From assembly GCF_937875145.1 (NCBI RefSeq), contig NZ_CALNCS010000068.1, positions 1-64,000 on the forward strand: a stretch of 64,000 nucleotides of DNA. The letters run 5' to 3'. Shown one piece after another: positions 1 to 8,573 of this stretch. The position numbers and the translations under genes were made by a program. This stretch comes from Alkalibaculum bacchi. GTDB lineage: Bacteria; Bacillota; Clostridia; Eubacteriales; Alkalibacteraceae. The notes under the pieces are model-generated. The model searched no databases and was not told where the DNA came from. It saw nothing but the letters and a program-made list of their open reading frames with translations. The number at the start of each line of letters is the position of its first letter. Position 1 is the stretch's first letter.

Positions 1-1
1 T

Positions 2-1672
2 AGTACCATAGAAAAAGTAATTGAAAATGTCAAATCTGCAATAAATGAAAGTATAAAAAAATGTATTGCTGAGGGAGAATTTACTCTAGAGAGTATTCCT
101 ACTATTATCATCGAGGTTCCTAGAGAAGAAAGTTATGGAGATTTTTCTACTAATATCGCCATGCAAATTACGAAACAAGCAAGAAAATCACCTAAATTAA
201 TAGGCGAAGCCATTATGAACAATATTAATACAGAAGAAGGCTATATTCAGTCCGTAGAGCTAGCCGGCCCAGGGTTTATTAATTTTCGATTAAAGAAAAG
301 CTGGATCTATGAGGTGTTAGAAGAAATATACGATAAAAGAGATCATTATGGAAATAGTGATATTGGAAAAGGAAAAAAAGTTAATGTAGAGTATATTAGT
401 GCCAATCCTACAGGACCTATGCATATGGGGAATGCTAGAGGGGGATCTATTGGAGATGCCATTGCCGCAGTTTTACATCGAGCAGGATATGAGGTCTCAA
501 AAGAATTTTACATTAATGATGCAGGCAATCAAATTGAAAAATTTGGTCAGTCTTTAGAAGCGAGATATCTCCAAATTATAGGTGAAGACGTAGGGTTTCC
601 AGAGGATGGATATCAAGGTAATGATATCATAGAACATATGAAAAACTTTGTAGATATTCATGGGGATAAATATAAAAAGGTAGACAGTGAAGAGCGAAAA
701 AAGGCTCTTGTAGACTACGCTTTAAAATTAAATATTCAAAAGATCAAAGATGATTTAGCCGAATACGGTGTAAAATATGATACTTGGTTTTATGAGAGCA
801 CTTTGCATGAGGCAAATTCAGTGGGAAATATCATAAAAGAGCTTCAAGATAAAGGTCATGCTTATAAAAAAGATGGAGCTATATGGTTTAAGACTTCAAA
901 TTTTGGATGTGAAAAAGACGATGTTCTCGTTCGAAACAACGGCATTCCAACCTATTTTGCAGCAGATATTGCCTATCACGCAAATAAACTGCGTACTAGA
1001 GAATTCGATTGGTCTATTAATGTCTGGGGTGCAGACCATCATGGACATATTGCAAGGCTAAAAGCAGGTATTGAAGCTTTAGGAATCAATCCAGACAGAT
1101 TGACAGTAGTTATTATGCAATTAGTTCGCCTCACACGAAAAGGCGAGATCGAAAGAATGTCTAAGAGAAAAGGAACGGCTATATCTTTATCGGATTTGAT
1201 TGAAGAGGTAGGAAGGGATGCGGCGAGATTTTTCTTTAATCTTAGATCTCCAGATAGTCATCTAGACTTTGATTTAGATCTAGCAGTAGAAGAATCTAAT
1301 GATAATCCTGTCTTTTACGTTCAATATGCATACGCTAGAATTTGTAGTATCCTAAGACAATTAGATATAGAGGCAAGTTTTTCTCAAGTGTCATTAGCTC
1401 TTTTAAAAGAGAAAGAAGAAATTACCCTTATTCGAAAACTAGCAGATTTGCCACAAGAAATCATCAAAGCTGGGGAAAAGCTAGACCCAAGTAAGATAAC
1501 GAAATATGTTCTTGATTTATCATCTGATTTCCATAGTTTCTACAATGCCTGTAGAGTAAAAGTGGAAGATGAAGAGCTCATGAAAGCGAGAATCATATTA
1601 ATTCAATGTACGAGACAAGTAATAAAAAATTGTTTAGATATATTGGGCGTAAATGCTCCAGAAAAAATGTAA
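2..1672 (+). CDS. argS: Arginyl-tRNA synthetase, 5' end outside the window
   Basis: Charges tRNA-Arg with arginine in the cytoplasm. The reading frame is open back to base 2 and the residues before the first ATG (161) match the ArgRS N-terminal domain (GDFSTNIAM), so the true start lies just upstream of the window. Class I signatures are present: HIGH-type HMGN in the motif PTGPMHMGNARGG and KMSKS-type RMSKRKGT. The C-terminal DALR anticodon-binding domain (YAYARICSILRQ onward) runs to a normal end in NAPEKM. The gene is followed by a repeat element and a convergent terminator shared with pepD. Confidence 0.96.
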   Translation, partial: STIEKVIENVKSAINESIKKCIAEGEFTLESIPTIIIEVPREESYGDFSTNIAMQITKQARKSPKLIGEAIMNNINTEEGYIQSVELAGPGFINFRLKKSWIYEVLEEIYDKRDHYGNSDIGKGKKVNVEYISANPTGPMHMGNARGGSIGDAIAAVLHRAGYEVSKEFYINDAGNQIEKFGQSLEARYLQIIGEDVGFPEDGYQGNDIIEHMKNFVDIHGDKYKKVDSEERKKALVDYALKLNIQKIKDDLAEYGVKYDTWFYESTLHEANSVGNIIKELQDKGHAYKKDGAIWFKTSNFGCEKDDVLVRNNGIPTYFAADIAYHANKLRTREFDWSINVWGADHHGHIARLKAGIEALGINPDRLTVVIMQLVRLTRKGEIERMSKRKGTAISLSDLIEEVGRDAARFFFNLRSPDSHLDFDLDLAVEESNDNPVFYVQYAYARICSILRQLDIEASFSQVSLALLKEKEEITLIRKLADLPQEIIKAGEKLDPSKITKYVLDLSSDFHSFYNACRVKVEDEELMKARIILIQCTRQVIKNCLDILGVNAPEKM

Positions 1673-1676
1673 TTAA

Positions 1677-1807
1677 AGGTGGTAAGGTAGTAAGGTGGTA
1701 AGCAAAAACTTATAAGTCACCAAAGGTGACTAAAGGTTTTGCTTAGGACTTACAACGTTATGCCACCATTGATGGCTTTAGTGGTTTTGCTTACCACCTT
1801 ACCACCT
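1677..1807. repeat. GGTGGTAAG-family intergenic repeat, copy 1
   Basis: A 131-bp element between the converging argS and pepD. Near-perfect terminal inverted repeats: 1685-1707 against the complement of 1785-1807, 22 of 23 bases matching. It has an internal hairpin AGTCACC/GGTGACT near 1715-1731. It carries no ORF. The same termini occur near 5755, 16291, 53261, 57112 and 60815. Confidence 0.8.
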
Positions 1808-1809
1808 CT

Positions 1810-1830
1810 AAAGCGCCCTATGGGCGCTTT
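1810..1830. terminator. Bidirectional terminator argS/pepD
   Basis: Perfect 9-bp stem AAAGCGCCC/GGGCGCTTT with a 3-base loop. It lies directly between the two convergent genes and touches the pepD stop codon. The A and T runs at the stem ends allow use in both directions. Confidence 0.75.
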
Positions 1831-3283
1831 ATTCTATTGTTCTTAATATTTCTAACAGCCACTGCCAAGATTTCTCAATAGAGGCAATGCTTACATGCTC
1901 GTTTGGCGTGTGGACATCGTACATATTTGGTCCTATGGAGATCATATCTAAATCTGAAATTTTTTCTTTAAATATTCCACATTCTACGCCTGCATGTGTT
2001 GCAACAATTTTAGGTTCGGTGCCAAAGAGTCTATAATAAGAATCTATTGCTTGATCCCTTAATTTTGAGTCTTTATCAAGTGCCCATCCTGGATAGGCGC
2101 TATTGGTATTCATTTCAATTTTTAAAGTATCTGCAATACATTGGCATATTTCTACGATTGTATCTTTTTTTGAGTTTACGCTACTCCTAGCAGAAGAAGT
2201 TACGTCTAGTATATCTTCTTTAATTGCCAGTACTGCCGTATTAATTGAACTTTCTACTAAGTCTTTCATATCAGCACTCATAGTTTGTACTCCATTAGGT
2301 AAAATCATCAGTAGATTGACAATTTTTTCTGTAGTCTCCTTAGTTAAGCATCTTTTGCAATCGTCTACTAAAGATACACTTACTGAAATATTAGGATCAC
2401 TTGTAGCATATTCTTCCGCAAAGAGTTCTTGAAATTTTTTCATAGCAGATTCAAAAACCACCTGTACGGAGTCGCATACAACAATAGTTGCTTCCGCTTC
2501 ACGAGGAATGGCATTATCTTTAGAGCCCCCCCAGATATCTACTAAGTGCATTTTTTTTGCTCTCTTTATATCGTAGAGAATACGAGCCAAAAGCTTATTA
2601 GCGTTAGCTCTGTTTAAATTAATATCCATTCCTGAATGACCGCCCTTTAAGCCGGTTATTGAAATTTTATAGCATAAAGAATTCTTAGGTGCAGACATGT
2701 ATTGTAAATCTACTTCGTGATGAATGCGGATACCTCCTGCACAACTGACCATGATTTCTGTGTCATCTTCTGAATCTAAATTGATTAAATACCTTCCAGA
2801 TAATTTTGAACCATCGAAATTTGTTGCTCCAGTAAGCCCGGTTTCCTCTTCTACAGTAAACACTGCTTCTATTTTCGGGTGAGATATATTCTTACAATCT
2901 AATAACGCTAGAGTCATAGCTACGGCAATGCCATTGTCAGCACCAAGGGTAGTATTTTCAGCATAAATATGATCTTCTACAATCCTTAACTTGATTCCTT
3001 GGGTTAAAAAATCGTGCTCTACATCTTTATTTTTTTCCCAAACCATATCCATGTGTCCTTGTAAAATTACAATAGGGGCATCTTCATAACCTGGAGATGC
3101 TTCTTTTTTGATAAGTACATTATTGTAAGCATCTTGAAACACCTCTAATCCTCGATTGGTAGCAAAAGAAACTAGATAATCGCTAATGGCCTTTTCTTCA
3201 CCTGAACCTCTAGGGATTTGAGATATCTCAGCAAAGTAACGTAAAACTTCCTTTGGTTCATATTCATAAAATAAATCTGTCAT
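1829..3283 (-). CDS. pepD: Aminoacyl-histidine dipeptidase (M20C, PepD)
   Basis: Zinc dipeptidase that cleaves Xaa-His and other dipeptides in the cytoplasm, salvaging amino acids. The 484-aa length is normal for PepD. Metal and catalytic residues are visible: H77/D79 in LQGHMDMV, D116 in TTLGADNGIA, and E145/E146 in TVEEETGLTGA. The central GGHSGMDI segment is the usual M20 dimerisation-domain motif, and HAGVECGIF near the C-terminus supplies later ligands. ATG start at 3283, with a weak ribosome site (GGAGAAGAAG). Monocistronic, converging with argS. Confidence 0.93.
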   Translation of the reverse strand: MTDLFYEYEPKEVLRYFAEISQIPRGSGEEKAISDYLVSFATNRGLEVFQDAYNNVLIKKEASPGYEDAPIVILQGHMDMVWEKNKDVEHDFLTQGIKLRIVEDHIYAENTTLGADNGIAVAMTLALLDCKNISHPKIEAVFTVEEETGLTGATNFDGSKLSGRYLINLDSEDDTEIMVSCAGGIRIHHEVDLQYMSAPKNSLCYKISITGLKGGHSGMDINLNRANANKLLARILYDIKRAKKMHLVDIWGGSKDNAIPREAEATIVVCDSVQVVFESAMKKFQELFAEEYATSDPNISVSVSLVDDCKRCLTKETTEKIVNLLMILPNGVQTMSADMKDLVESSINTAVLAIKEDILDVTSSARSSVNSKKDTIVEICQCIADTLKIEMNTNSAYPGWALDKDSKLRDQAIDSYYRLFGTEPKIVATHAGVECGIFKEKISDLDMISIGPNMYDVHTPNEHVSIASIEKSWQWLLEILRTIE

Positions 3284-3370
3284 TTCTCTTCTTCTCCTTA
3301 GGTAATAATTTCTATTTAATATATTATAGAACTCTTCTTGATTTTATCGTTTTTCTAATGATCATTTTAT

Positions 3371-3406
3371 TCTGATATAAAAATCTGATATAATGATAAT
3401 ATCAGA
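3371..3406. promoter_or_regulatory. Operator-like palindrome upstream of the VanZ-like gene
   Basis: Half-site TCTGATAT occurs at 3371 and 3384, and its complement ATATCAGA at 3399-3406. The last two form a symmetric 23-bp palindrome, with a TATAAT hexamer (3389-3394) inside it. No convincing -35 is visible. It lies about 75 bp before the VanZ-like start, so a dimeric repressor covering a promoter is a plausible reading. Confidence 0.4.
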
Positions 3407-3478
3407 TATATGTAATTTTTATCAAGGCAATTGAGTACAATAGATACTATGTTTACTATTTCGCTAGAAAGGTTCAAA

Positions 3479-3961
3479 ATGACTAAATACAAAAAAACAA
3501 TATTTTTATTAATCATATATACCACATTCGTGTTGATTCTAACACTAGCTCCATATAAGGAGAGTGTCAAATTTGACGATTCTTACAATTTAACTCTATT
3601 TAAAAGTATAAACAATTATGTGAAGCATATGCAAAATTTTGGAATTATCAATTTAGAAGCCTTTAGATACTTGCCCTTTGAAGTGATTCGCTTTGCAAAT
3701 TCCGTTTTTACGGTTTCTTTTAAAAATATATTAGGGAATTTAGTGCTTTTTCTTCCTTTGGGCTTTTTAACATCATTCTTAATTAAAAGCAAAAAACTAA
3801 TTTCTGTATTTACGTACAGTTTGCTTTTTTCTACACTAATAGAAGTAATGCAATACATATTTTTAACTAGTCGTAGAGCAGATGTAGATGATGTGATATT
3901 GAATACGGTTGGTGGAGTGTTGGGATATTTGATATATAAAATAGGTGGTAAGACCAGCTAG
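3479..3961 (+). CDS. VanZ-like family membrane protein
   Basis: Small integral membrane protein (160 aa) of the VanZ-like family. Founders affect teicoplanin resistance, but the biochemical role of most members is unknown. About four hydrophobic helices (near residues 7-25, 84-100, 108-125, 140-155) and the family motifs NLVLFLPLGF and EVMQYIFLTSRRADVDDVILNT are clear. The ATG at 3479 is preceded by GAAAGG. A TTG further upstream (3431) is in frame but has no ribosome site. The last codons (IGGKTS) run through an AGGTGGTAAG motif that appears to be the junction with the following IS110 element, so the C-terminus may have been altered by the insertion. Confidence 0.85.
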   Translation: MTKYKKTIFLLIIYTTFVLILTLAPYKESVKFDDSYNLTLFKSINNYVKHMQNFGIINLEAFRYLPFEVIRFANSVFTVSFKNILGNLVLFLPLGFLTSFLIKSKKLISVFTYSLLFSTLIEVMQYIFLTSRRADVDDVILNTVGGVLGYLIYKIGGKTS

Positions 3962-4075
3962 GTCTTGTCAATAATTTTTTTAAGAAATATTATTATCGGT
4001 TTTTTAGTATAGCAAACAAACCATTATCAAAACACGAACAATGGAAAAGTTAACTATAAAAAGTGATGTTTGAAA

Positions 4076-5368
4076 TTATGCTGCGGTGAGATGATGATTT
4101 TTTAAGAACAATACTTGATGTTCTTTTGGATTTTGAATTGTGTAAGGTTTCTGATCTCTCATCACAGCAAATAAATATTTAGTGAGTTTGTGCATTACAG
4201 CAACTAAGGCTACCTTTTTCTTCTTACCTTTTAAATTTACTTTGTAGTATTCATGAATAACTGGATTTTCAGGTACGTTATTTTTGGTTCGGATAGCCGT
4301 TAGAGTAGCAGCGAATAAAGCTCTTCTAGCATAGCGAGAGCCCCGTTTGCTCATCTTCACCCTATCCCCTTTAAATTCACCAGACTCATTTACAGCTGGG
4401 TCTATTCCTATAAATCCTACAAGTTGTTTAGGACTTTTAAATTTCTCAAAAGATCCTATTTCAGCTACTAAGGTTACTGCGCAAATAAACCCAATACCAG
4501 TTATTGACTGGAGCAAAGAAATGTTCTTTGCATAACTACTAGGTAAATTACCGCTTTTAATAAATGCTTTAATAGATGAGAGAATGCTATTTACTTCATC
4601 ATCGACTAACTCGTAAAGTGTAATGAAACTTTGTAGTGATGTATCAAAGATGCAAGAAGGTACACTTATAAAAGTGGCTTCATCAGCACATTTGATGAGC
4701 TGTCTGTATTTTTCTTCACTCCATGACATGCCCTTTTTAGATTGAAGCAAAAGATTAATGATATCTTCTTTGGGGGCATTTAGAATTGTATTAGGAGTGG
4801 GATACTTTTTTAGTATTCGAATGGAAGCATCACAGCATATATTACGGAATACTTTTTTATATCCATTGAAGTAAATGGTAAGGTAACTGCTCATTTGTTT
4901 TTTATAATCTGCACGATTATCAATGAGTCTATAATAATTACGCACTAGTTGCTTAAACTCAAATGCAATAACATCTGTATCAGAGGAAACCCTTATATCA
5001 TCATATTTTCCTAGTTTGGCGATATTTAAGGCGTCTCTTTTATCACTTTTTACTTTCCTTATGTCCTTATTTTTGTTAGAATTAGTGACAAGAGGGTTGA
5101 TAACAAATGCTTCAAATTTGTTATCTCTTAAAAAGTGGAGAAGAGTTAGATGATACACGCCAGTTGATTCCATGAAGAATATAGGCTTCATGTTAAACTC
5201 ATTTTCCACTTTTTTTATTGTTTCTAAAAGATAATTAAAACCATTGCGTGTATGAACCAGCTTAAATGGTTTGCGGTACTCATGACCATCTGGGCAAAGG
5301 ATAGCAACATAAGAAAACTCTGAAGCAACATCAATACCAACTATAGTGCTGTTTAGATATTTAGACAT
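4076..5368 (-). CDS. IS110-family transposase (DEDD recombinase)
   Basis: Recombinase that moves an IS110 element through a circular intermediate. The 430-aa protein has the N-terminal RuvC-like DEDD domain: D13 in VGIDVASE, E67 in FFMESTGVYH, and D109 and D112 in KSDKRDALNIAKL. The C-terminal IS116/IS110/IS902 domain contains the ITGIGFICAVTLVAEIG helix-hairpin and the conserved serine S344 in KMSKRGSRYARRA. The ATG at 5368 follows AAGGGGAGA. All catalytic residues are present and the frame is intact, so it may be active. The noncoding DNA before the gene is where this subgroup encodes its bridge RNA. Confidence 0.95.
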   Translation of the reverse strand: MSKYLNSTIVGIDVASEFSYVAILCPDGHEYRKPFKLVHTRNGFNYLLETIKKVENEFNMKPIFFMESTGVYHLTLLHFLRDNKFEAFVINPLVTNSNKNKDIRKVKSDKRDALNIAKLGKYDDIRVSSDTDVIAFEFKQLVRNYYRLIDNRADYKKQMSSYLTIYFNGYKKVFRNICCDASIRILKKYPTPNTILNAPKEDIINLLLQSKKGMSWSEEKYRQLIKCADEATFISVPSCIFDTSLQSFITLYELVDDEVNSILSSIKAFIKSGNLPSSYAKNISLLQSITGIGFICAVTLVAEIGSFEKFKSPKQLVGFIGIDPAVNESGEFKGDRVKMSKRGSRYARRALFAATLTAIRTKNNVPENPVIHEYYKVNLKGKKKKVALVAVMHKLTKYLFAVMRDQKPYTIQNPKEHQVLFLKNHHLTAA

Positions 5369-5384
5369 AATATATATCTCCCCT

Positions 5385-5620
5385 TAAAAAGAATATAGAG
5401 ATAGAGTAGAGATTCCATTTCTATCAGTAGATTTGTAACCTCGTTTGTGACCCGAGTAGTTCTCTTAAAAAAGAGAAACTCAACCAGCTAAACACAGAAC
5501 AGCTACTGATGGAATGACAGTCTTACTTACGAGTATCTGGTGAGAATAACTACTCACCACTCAGGTGGTAAACATCGATCTTCTCTATTCAGGAGTATTA
5601 TAACACTATATTTAACTGGA
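5385..5620 (-). ncRNA. Candidate IS110 bridge RNA region
   Basis: Noncoding, structured DNA upstream of the transposase, read on the minus strand. A TATAAT hexamer begins about 240 bases before the transposase ATG. After it come hairpins: ACCAC-CTGA-GTGGT (5557-5570 region), GGTGAG/CTCACC, AGTT-CTC/GAGAACT around a T run, and a long-range pairing of ATTCCATCAGTAG (5499-5513 region) with CTACTGAT...ATGGAAT (5413-5433 region). The first hairpin contains TTACCACCT, identical over 9 bases to the repeat at both element flanks. IS110 elements are known to encode such guide RNAs. Exact ends are not determinable here. Confidence 0.5.
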
Positions 5621-5754
5621 GTGTTGTCTCTTAGATATCTGAAAAAAGAGCATTCAATCTACACAGTAGTCCGAATATTAGATACTATTATAAAGATAAA
5701 AATTCGTTAGACTATGTAGATTTAATTTATCAAATATCATAACTACATTATACG

Positions 5755-5912
5755 AGGTGGTAAGGTGGTCAGCAAATATGCGACTTACGTCGCAGTGAAC
5801 AATGAACAGGGAACAATGAATGATTAACAATATAAAGGGTTGTTGAGTCGCATATTTGTACTGTTCCATGTTCAGTGTCCATTTTTCATTGTTCATTATC
5901 CAATGAACTACC
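5755..5912. repeat. GGTGGTAAG-family repeat, copy 2 (long form)
   Basis: Begins AGGTGGTAAGGTGGTCAGC and ends near GAACTACC. Internally CAAATATGCGACT (5777-5789 region) pairs with AGTCGCATATTTG (5851-5863 region). It shares the block GCGACTTAYGTCGC and the tail TTCAACTACC/GAACTACC with the copy at 60815-60956. It directly abuts the inferred end of the IS110 element and precedes radA. Confidence 0.7.
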
Positions 5913-6027
5913 TTTTCCAACATGCCAATATACCAATTATACAAGTTCCGCTTTCAGCTTTCCGCATTCAGATACAAAATACAAAGCTGATAACTTACAT
6001 TTAGAATGAAAAAAAGGTGGCGTGCAC

Positions 6028-7394
6028 ATGAAAAACAAAACAATATACATTTGTTCCAACTGTGGTTATGAAAGCCCAAAATGGCAAGGTCGTTGTATGA
6101 ATTGCAATGAGTGGAACACTTTTGAAGAAGAGGTTCAGATTAAGGGTGCTGGAGCAAAGAATTTTGATAGAGCGCGCAAAGATGCCATTCAATTAAATTA
6201 TGTCAAATCCTCTAATAGCGAGCGTATTAGGACGGGGATTAAGGAATTCGATCGGGTTATGGGTGGAGGAATCGTTCGGGATTCTCTTACTATTATTACA
6301 GCTAAACCTGGTGCTGGAAAATCAACTTTATTATTGCAAGTAGCTCAAGATCTTTGTCTAAGAGGGCATAAAGTAATTTATGCATCAGGTGAAGAAAGTG
6401 AAAGTCAAATAAAAAACCGTTCCGATCGATTATTTGATAAAGTGAGCGATAATCTATGGGTGTTTTGCGATAATAGTTTAAACAGTGTAATATATCATAC
6501 CAATCAAATTAATCCTGATCTTATTATATTAGACAGTATCCAGATTTTCAGGTAGACGAAATAAGAGACTCAAAAGCAGGTTCTCCTACACAGACTATGG
6601 AATGTGCCAATGAACTTCTAAAATTAGCAAAGAATCCAGATCGACCCAGGGCAGTAATCATCGTAGGTCAAATGACCAAAAAAGACGAGATGGCAGGGCT
6701 TCGGGCATTAGAACATTTAGTAGATACGGTTTTATTTATTGAGGGAGAGAGTGATGAAGAGTTAAGAGGTTTATCTGTAACAAAGAATCGATTTGGAAGC
6801 ACGTGGGAAAGAGGGTTCTTCACTATGACGGAAGAAGGGATGGTCTCTATAGATAATCCATCTCAGTTTTTTATGACTCAAAGAGAAGGAGAAAAAACTG
6901 TTTCAGGCAGTGCAATAACTGTAATCAGAGATGGATCTAGACCTATTATTGTAGAGATTGAGAGTCTTGTATCCACAAGTTTTTTACCTTATCCTTCAAG
7001 AATCAGCGAATGCATAAGAAAAGATCAATTAAATACTTTAGTGTCTATACTAGAACAGAGAGGTGGAATAAAGCTCTTTGATAGGGATATCGTCCTAAAA
7101 GCCACAGGAGGTTTAAAACTTAAAGAGCAATCTGTTAATCTTGCTATTATTATGAGCATCGTATCCTCTGTGCAGAATAGACCTATTAGTAATGGGATAG
7201 CCTTCTTAGCAGATGTGGGATTAACAGGGGAGTTAAAAAAAGTACCTTCCCTTGAACTTCGCATTAAGGAATTAGATCGCATGGGCTTCAAACAAGTCTT
7301 TATTGCTAAGGGCGCTCTTCCTAAAAATGCAAAATTTGAAGACGTTAAAGTAATTGAAAAAACGATGTTATCAGAAGTAATTGGAAACATCTAA
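6028..7394 (+). pseudogene. radA: DNA repair protein RadA/Sms, interrupted by one frameshift
   Basis: RadA is a RecA-like ATPase helping branch migration in recombinational repair. The ATG at 6028 follows AAGGTGG. The N-terminal zinc finger (C9, C12, C23, C26), Walker A KPGAGKST (K98), the SGEES motif, the RadA-specific KNRFG motif and the C-terminal Lon-like domain (ADVGLTGELKKV) are all present, and the summed length, about 455 aa, is normal. The first frame reads ...LDSIQIFR then TAG at 6553, while the downstream frame reads FQVDEIRDSKAGSPTQTME. One missing base near 6544-6550 (after ATTTTC) explains the break. Walker A and nearby residues differ from the usual GDPGIGKST, so the copy is somewhat divergent. 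A sequencing error cannot be excluded. Confidence 0.88.
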
Positions 7395-7407
7395 ATTAAT
7401 AATTAAT

Positions 7408-7468
7408 AAGAGCATTTGATGGGTATACTGTATAAAAATACGCCTGTCAAATGCTCTTTTGATTTTTT
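7408..7468 (+). terminator. Terminator after radA
   Basis: Inverted repeat AAGAGCATTTGA (7408-7419) and TCAAATGCTCTT (7447-7458), followed by a T-rich tail. It separates radA from the regulator that follows. Confidence 0.75.
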
Positions 7469-7571
7469 ATTAATACATTTGCTTTGATTTATAATTACAT
7501 ACTTAATTTTATGAATGATATTTGAAACGAAATCTACTTTGAATAAATAAAAACTTAACATAATTTCATAG

Positions 7572-7600
7572 TTGAACATTTGTTCAATGTGGTTTATAAT
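7572..7600 (+). promoter_or_regulatory. Promoter with overlapping SorC-type operator
   Basis: TTGAAC (7572-7577), a 17-base spacer and TATAAT (7595-7600). The perfect palindrome TTGAACATTTGTTCAA (7572-7587) covers the -35. It lies 30 bases before the regulator start, so autoregulation and control of the dehydrogenase operon are likely. Confidence 0.7.
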
Positions 7601-7630
7601 GTTCATATGCAGTAAGGAAGGTGAAAATAT

Positions 7631-8563
7631 TTGGATTATTCGAAAAGTCTACTGATTAAAGTTGCGGAGTACTATTATAATGAAGATTTAAACCAGCAAC
7701 AAATTGCTAAAAGACTTAATATATCGAGAGTTAAAGTATCTCGACTGCTAACAGAAGCAAGAAATAAGGGAATCGTGAAAATCGAGATTGTATACCCGAA
7801 AGATAATTGCATTGAATTAGAAAGACAATTAGAGGAAAAATATCAACTAGAAGAAGTTGTCATTATCTCATCTTCATCAAATACTCCAGACTCTATTCAT
7901 TTGGAGGTTACAAACACAGCAGCACAGTTTATCGAGGAGAAGGTAAACCCTAAAGAGATTATAGGAATTGCCTGGGGGAGAACACTAAAAAGAGTATCCG
8001 ATCGAATTGGTGAGGTAAACAAAGAAGTAGAAATTGTACAATTGCTAGGTAATATTGGCTCAAGTGAGTACAGTGGCGATGTGATTGTACGAAATATCGC
8101 AAAGTCTTTTCAAGGTAGCATCTATCTTTTACCCGCCCCTGCTATTGTAGATAATATTGAAATTAAAGAGGCAATTAAAAGCGATGGACATATTTCAAGT
8201 ATTTTAGAGATGCAAAAGCAGTGCTCATTAGCTATTGTAGGGATTGGGCAAGTAAGTGAAAAATCTACCCTAGTAATGTCCAATTACTTAAAAGAAGAGG
8301 ACTTAAAAAGATTGAAGAGTGATGGAGCTGTAGGAGAAGTAGTTGGTAGGTTTGTAGATGAAAATGGACAAATATGTAAGACTTCTGTAAATGATAGAGT
8401 TCTTGGAATAGAAATAGATTCTTTAAAGGAAATTCCTTGTGTAGTAGCTATCGCTAGTGGTGAAGAAAAAGGAAAATCTATTAAAGCGGTATTAAAAACA
8501 GGTTCAATTGATGTATTGATTACTGATGAAAATACTGCACAAAATATATTGAAACTTGAATAG
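7631..8563 (+). CDS. SorC/DeoR-type (CggR-like) transcriptional regulator
   Basis: Sugar-binding-domain regulator of 310 aa. An N-terminal helix-turn-helix (residues about 5-50, NQQQIAKRLNISRVKVSRLLTEA) is followed by the NagB/RpiA-like effector domain of the SorC family (GIAWGRTLKRV, LLGNIG, AIVGIGQVSEKS). The start is TTG at 7631 with AGGAAGGTG upstream. Family members bind phosphorylated sugars or related metabolites, and the ligand here is unknown. The downstream E2 gene begins 10 bases after the stop, so the regulator is the first gene of the dehydrogenase operon. The palindrome over its own promoter suggests autoregulation. Confidence 0.88.
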   Translation: MDYSKSLLIKVAEYYYNEDLNQQQIAKRLNISRVKVSRLLTEARNKGIVKIEIVYPKDNCIELERQLEEKYQLEEVVIISSSSNTPDSIHLEVTNTAAQFIEEKVNPKEIIGIAWGRTLKRVSDRIGEVNKEVEIVQLLGNIGSSEYSGDVIVRNIAKSFQGSIYLLPAPAIVDNIEIKEAIKSDGHISSILEMQKQCSLAIVGIGQVSEKSTLVMSNYLKEEDLKRLKSDGAVGEVVGRFVDENGQICKTSVNDRVLGIEIDSLKEIPCVVAIASGEEKGKSIKAVLKTGSIDVLITDENTAQNILKLE

Positions 8564-8573
8564 GAGGGATACT

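Larger units (their letters stand above)
3943..5754 (-). mobile_element. IS110-family insertion sequence (inferred limits)
   Basis: The transposase gene plus 115 bp after it and about 386 bp of noncoding DNA before it. Limits are inferred: the 10-mer AGGTGGTAAG occurs at 3943-3952 and again at 5755-5764, and joining across them would give a single uninterrupted copy of the local GGTGGTAAG repeat. No terminal inverted repeats are seen, as expected for IS110. At 1.8 kb it is a little long for the family, so the true ends could lie further in. Confidence 0.55.

Noticed and set aside
161..1672. argS starting at the ATG at 161
   Set aside because: The frame is open upstream to base 2 and encodes conserved ArgRS N-terminal residues, so the gene begins before the window.
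5678..5944. 88-residue minus-strand frame upstream of radA
   Set aside because: Made of the repeat element and IS end, low-complexity translation (repeated IHCSLFIVHC-like strings), no ribosome site.
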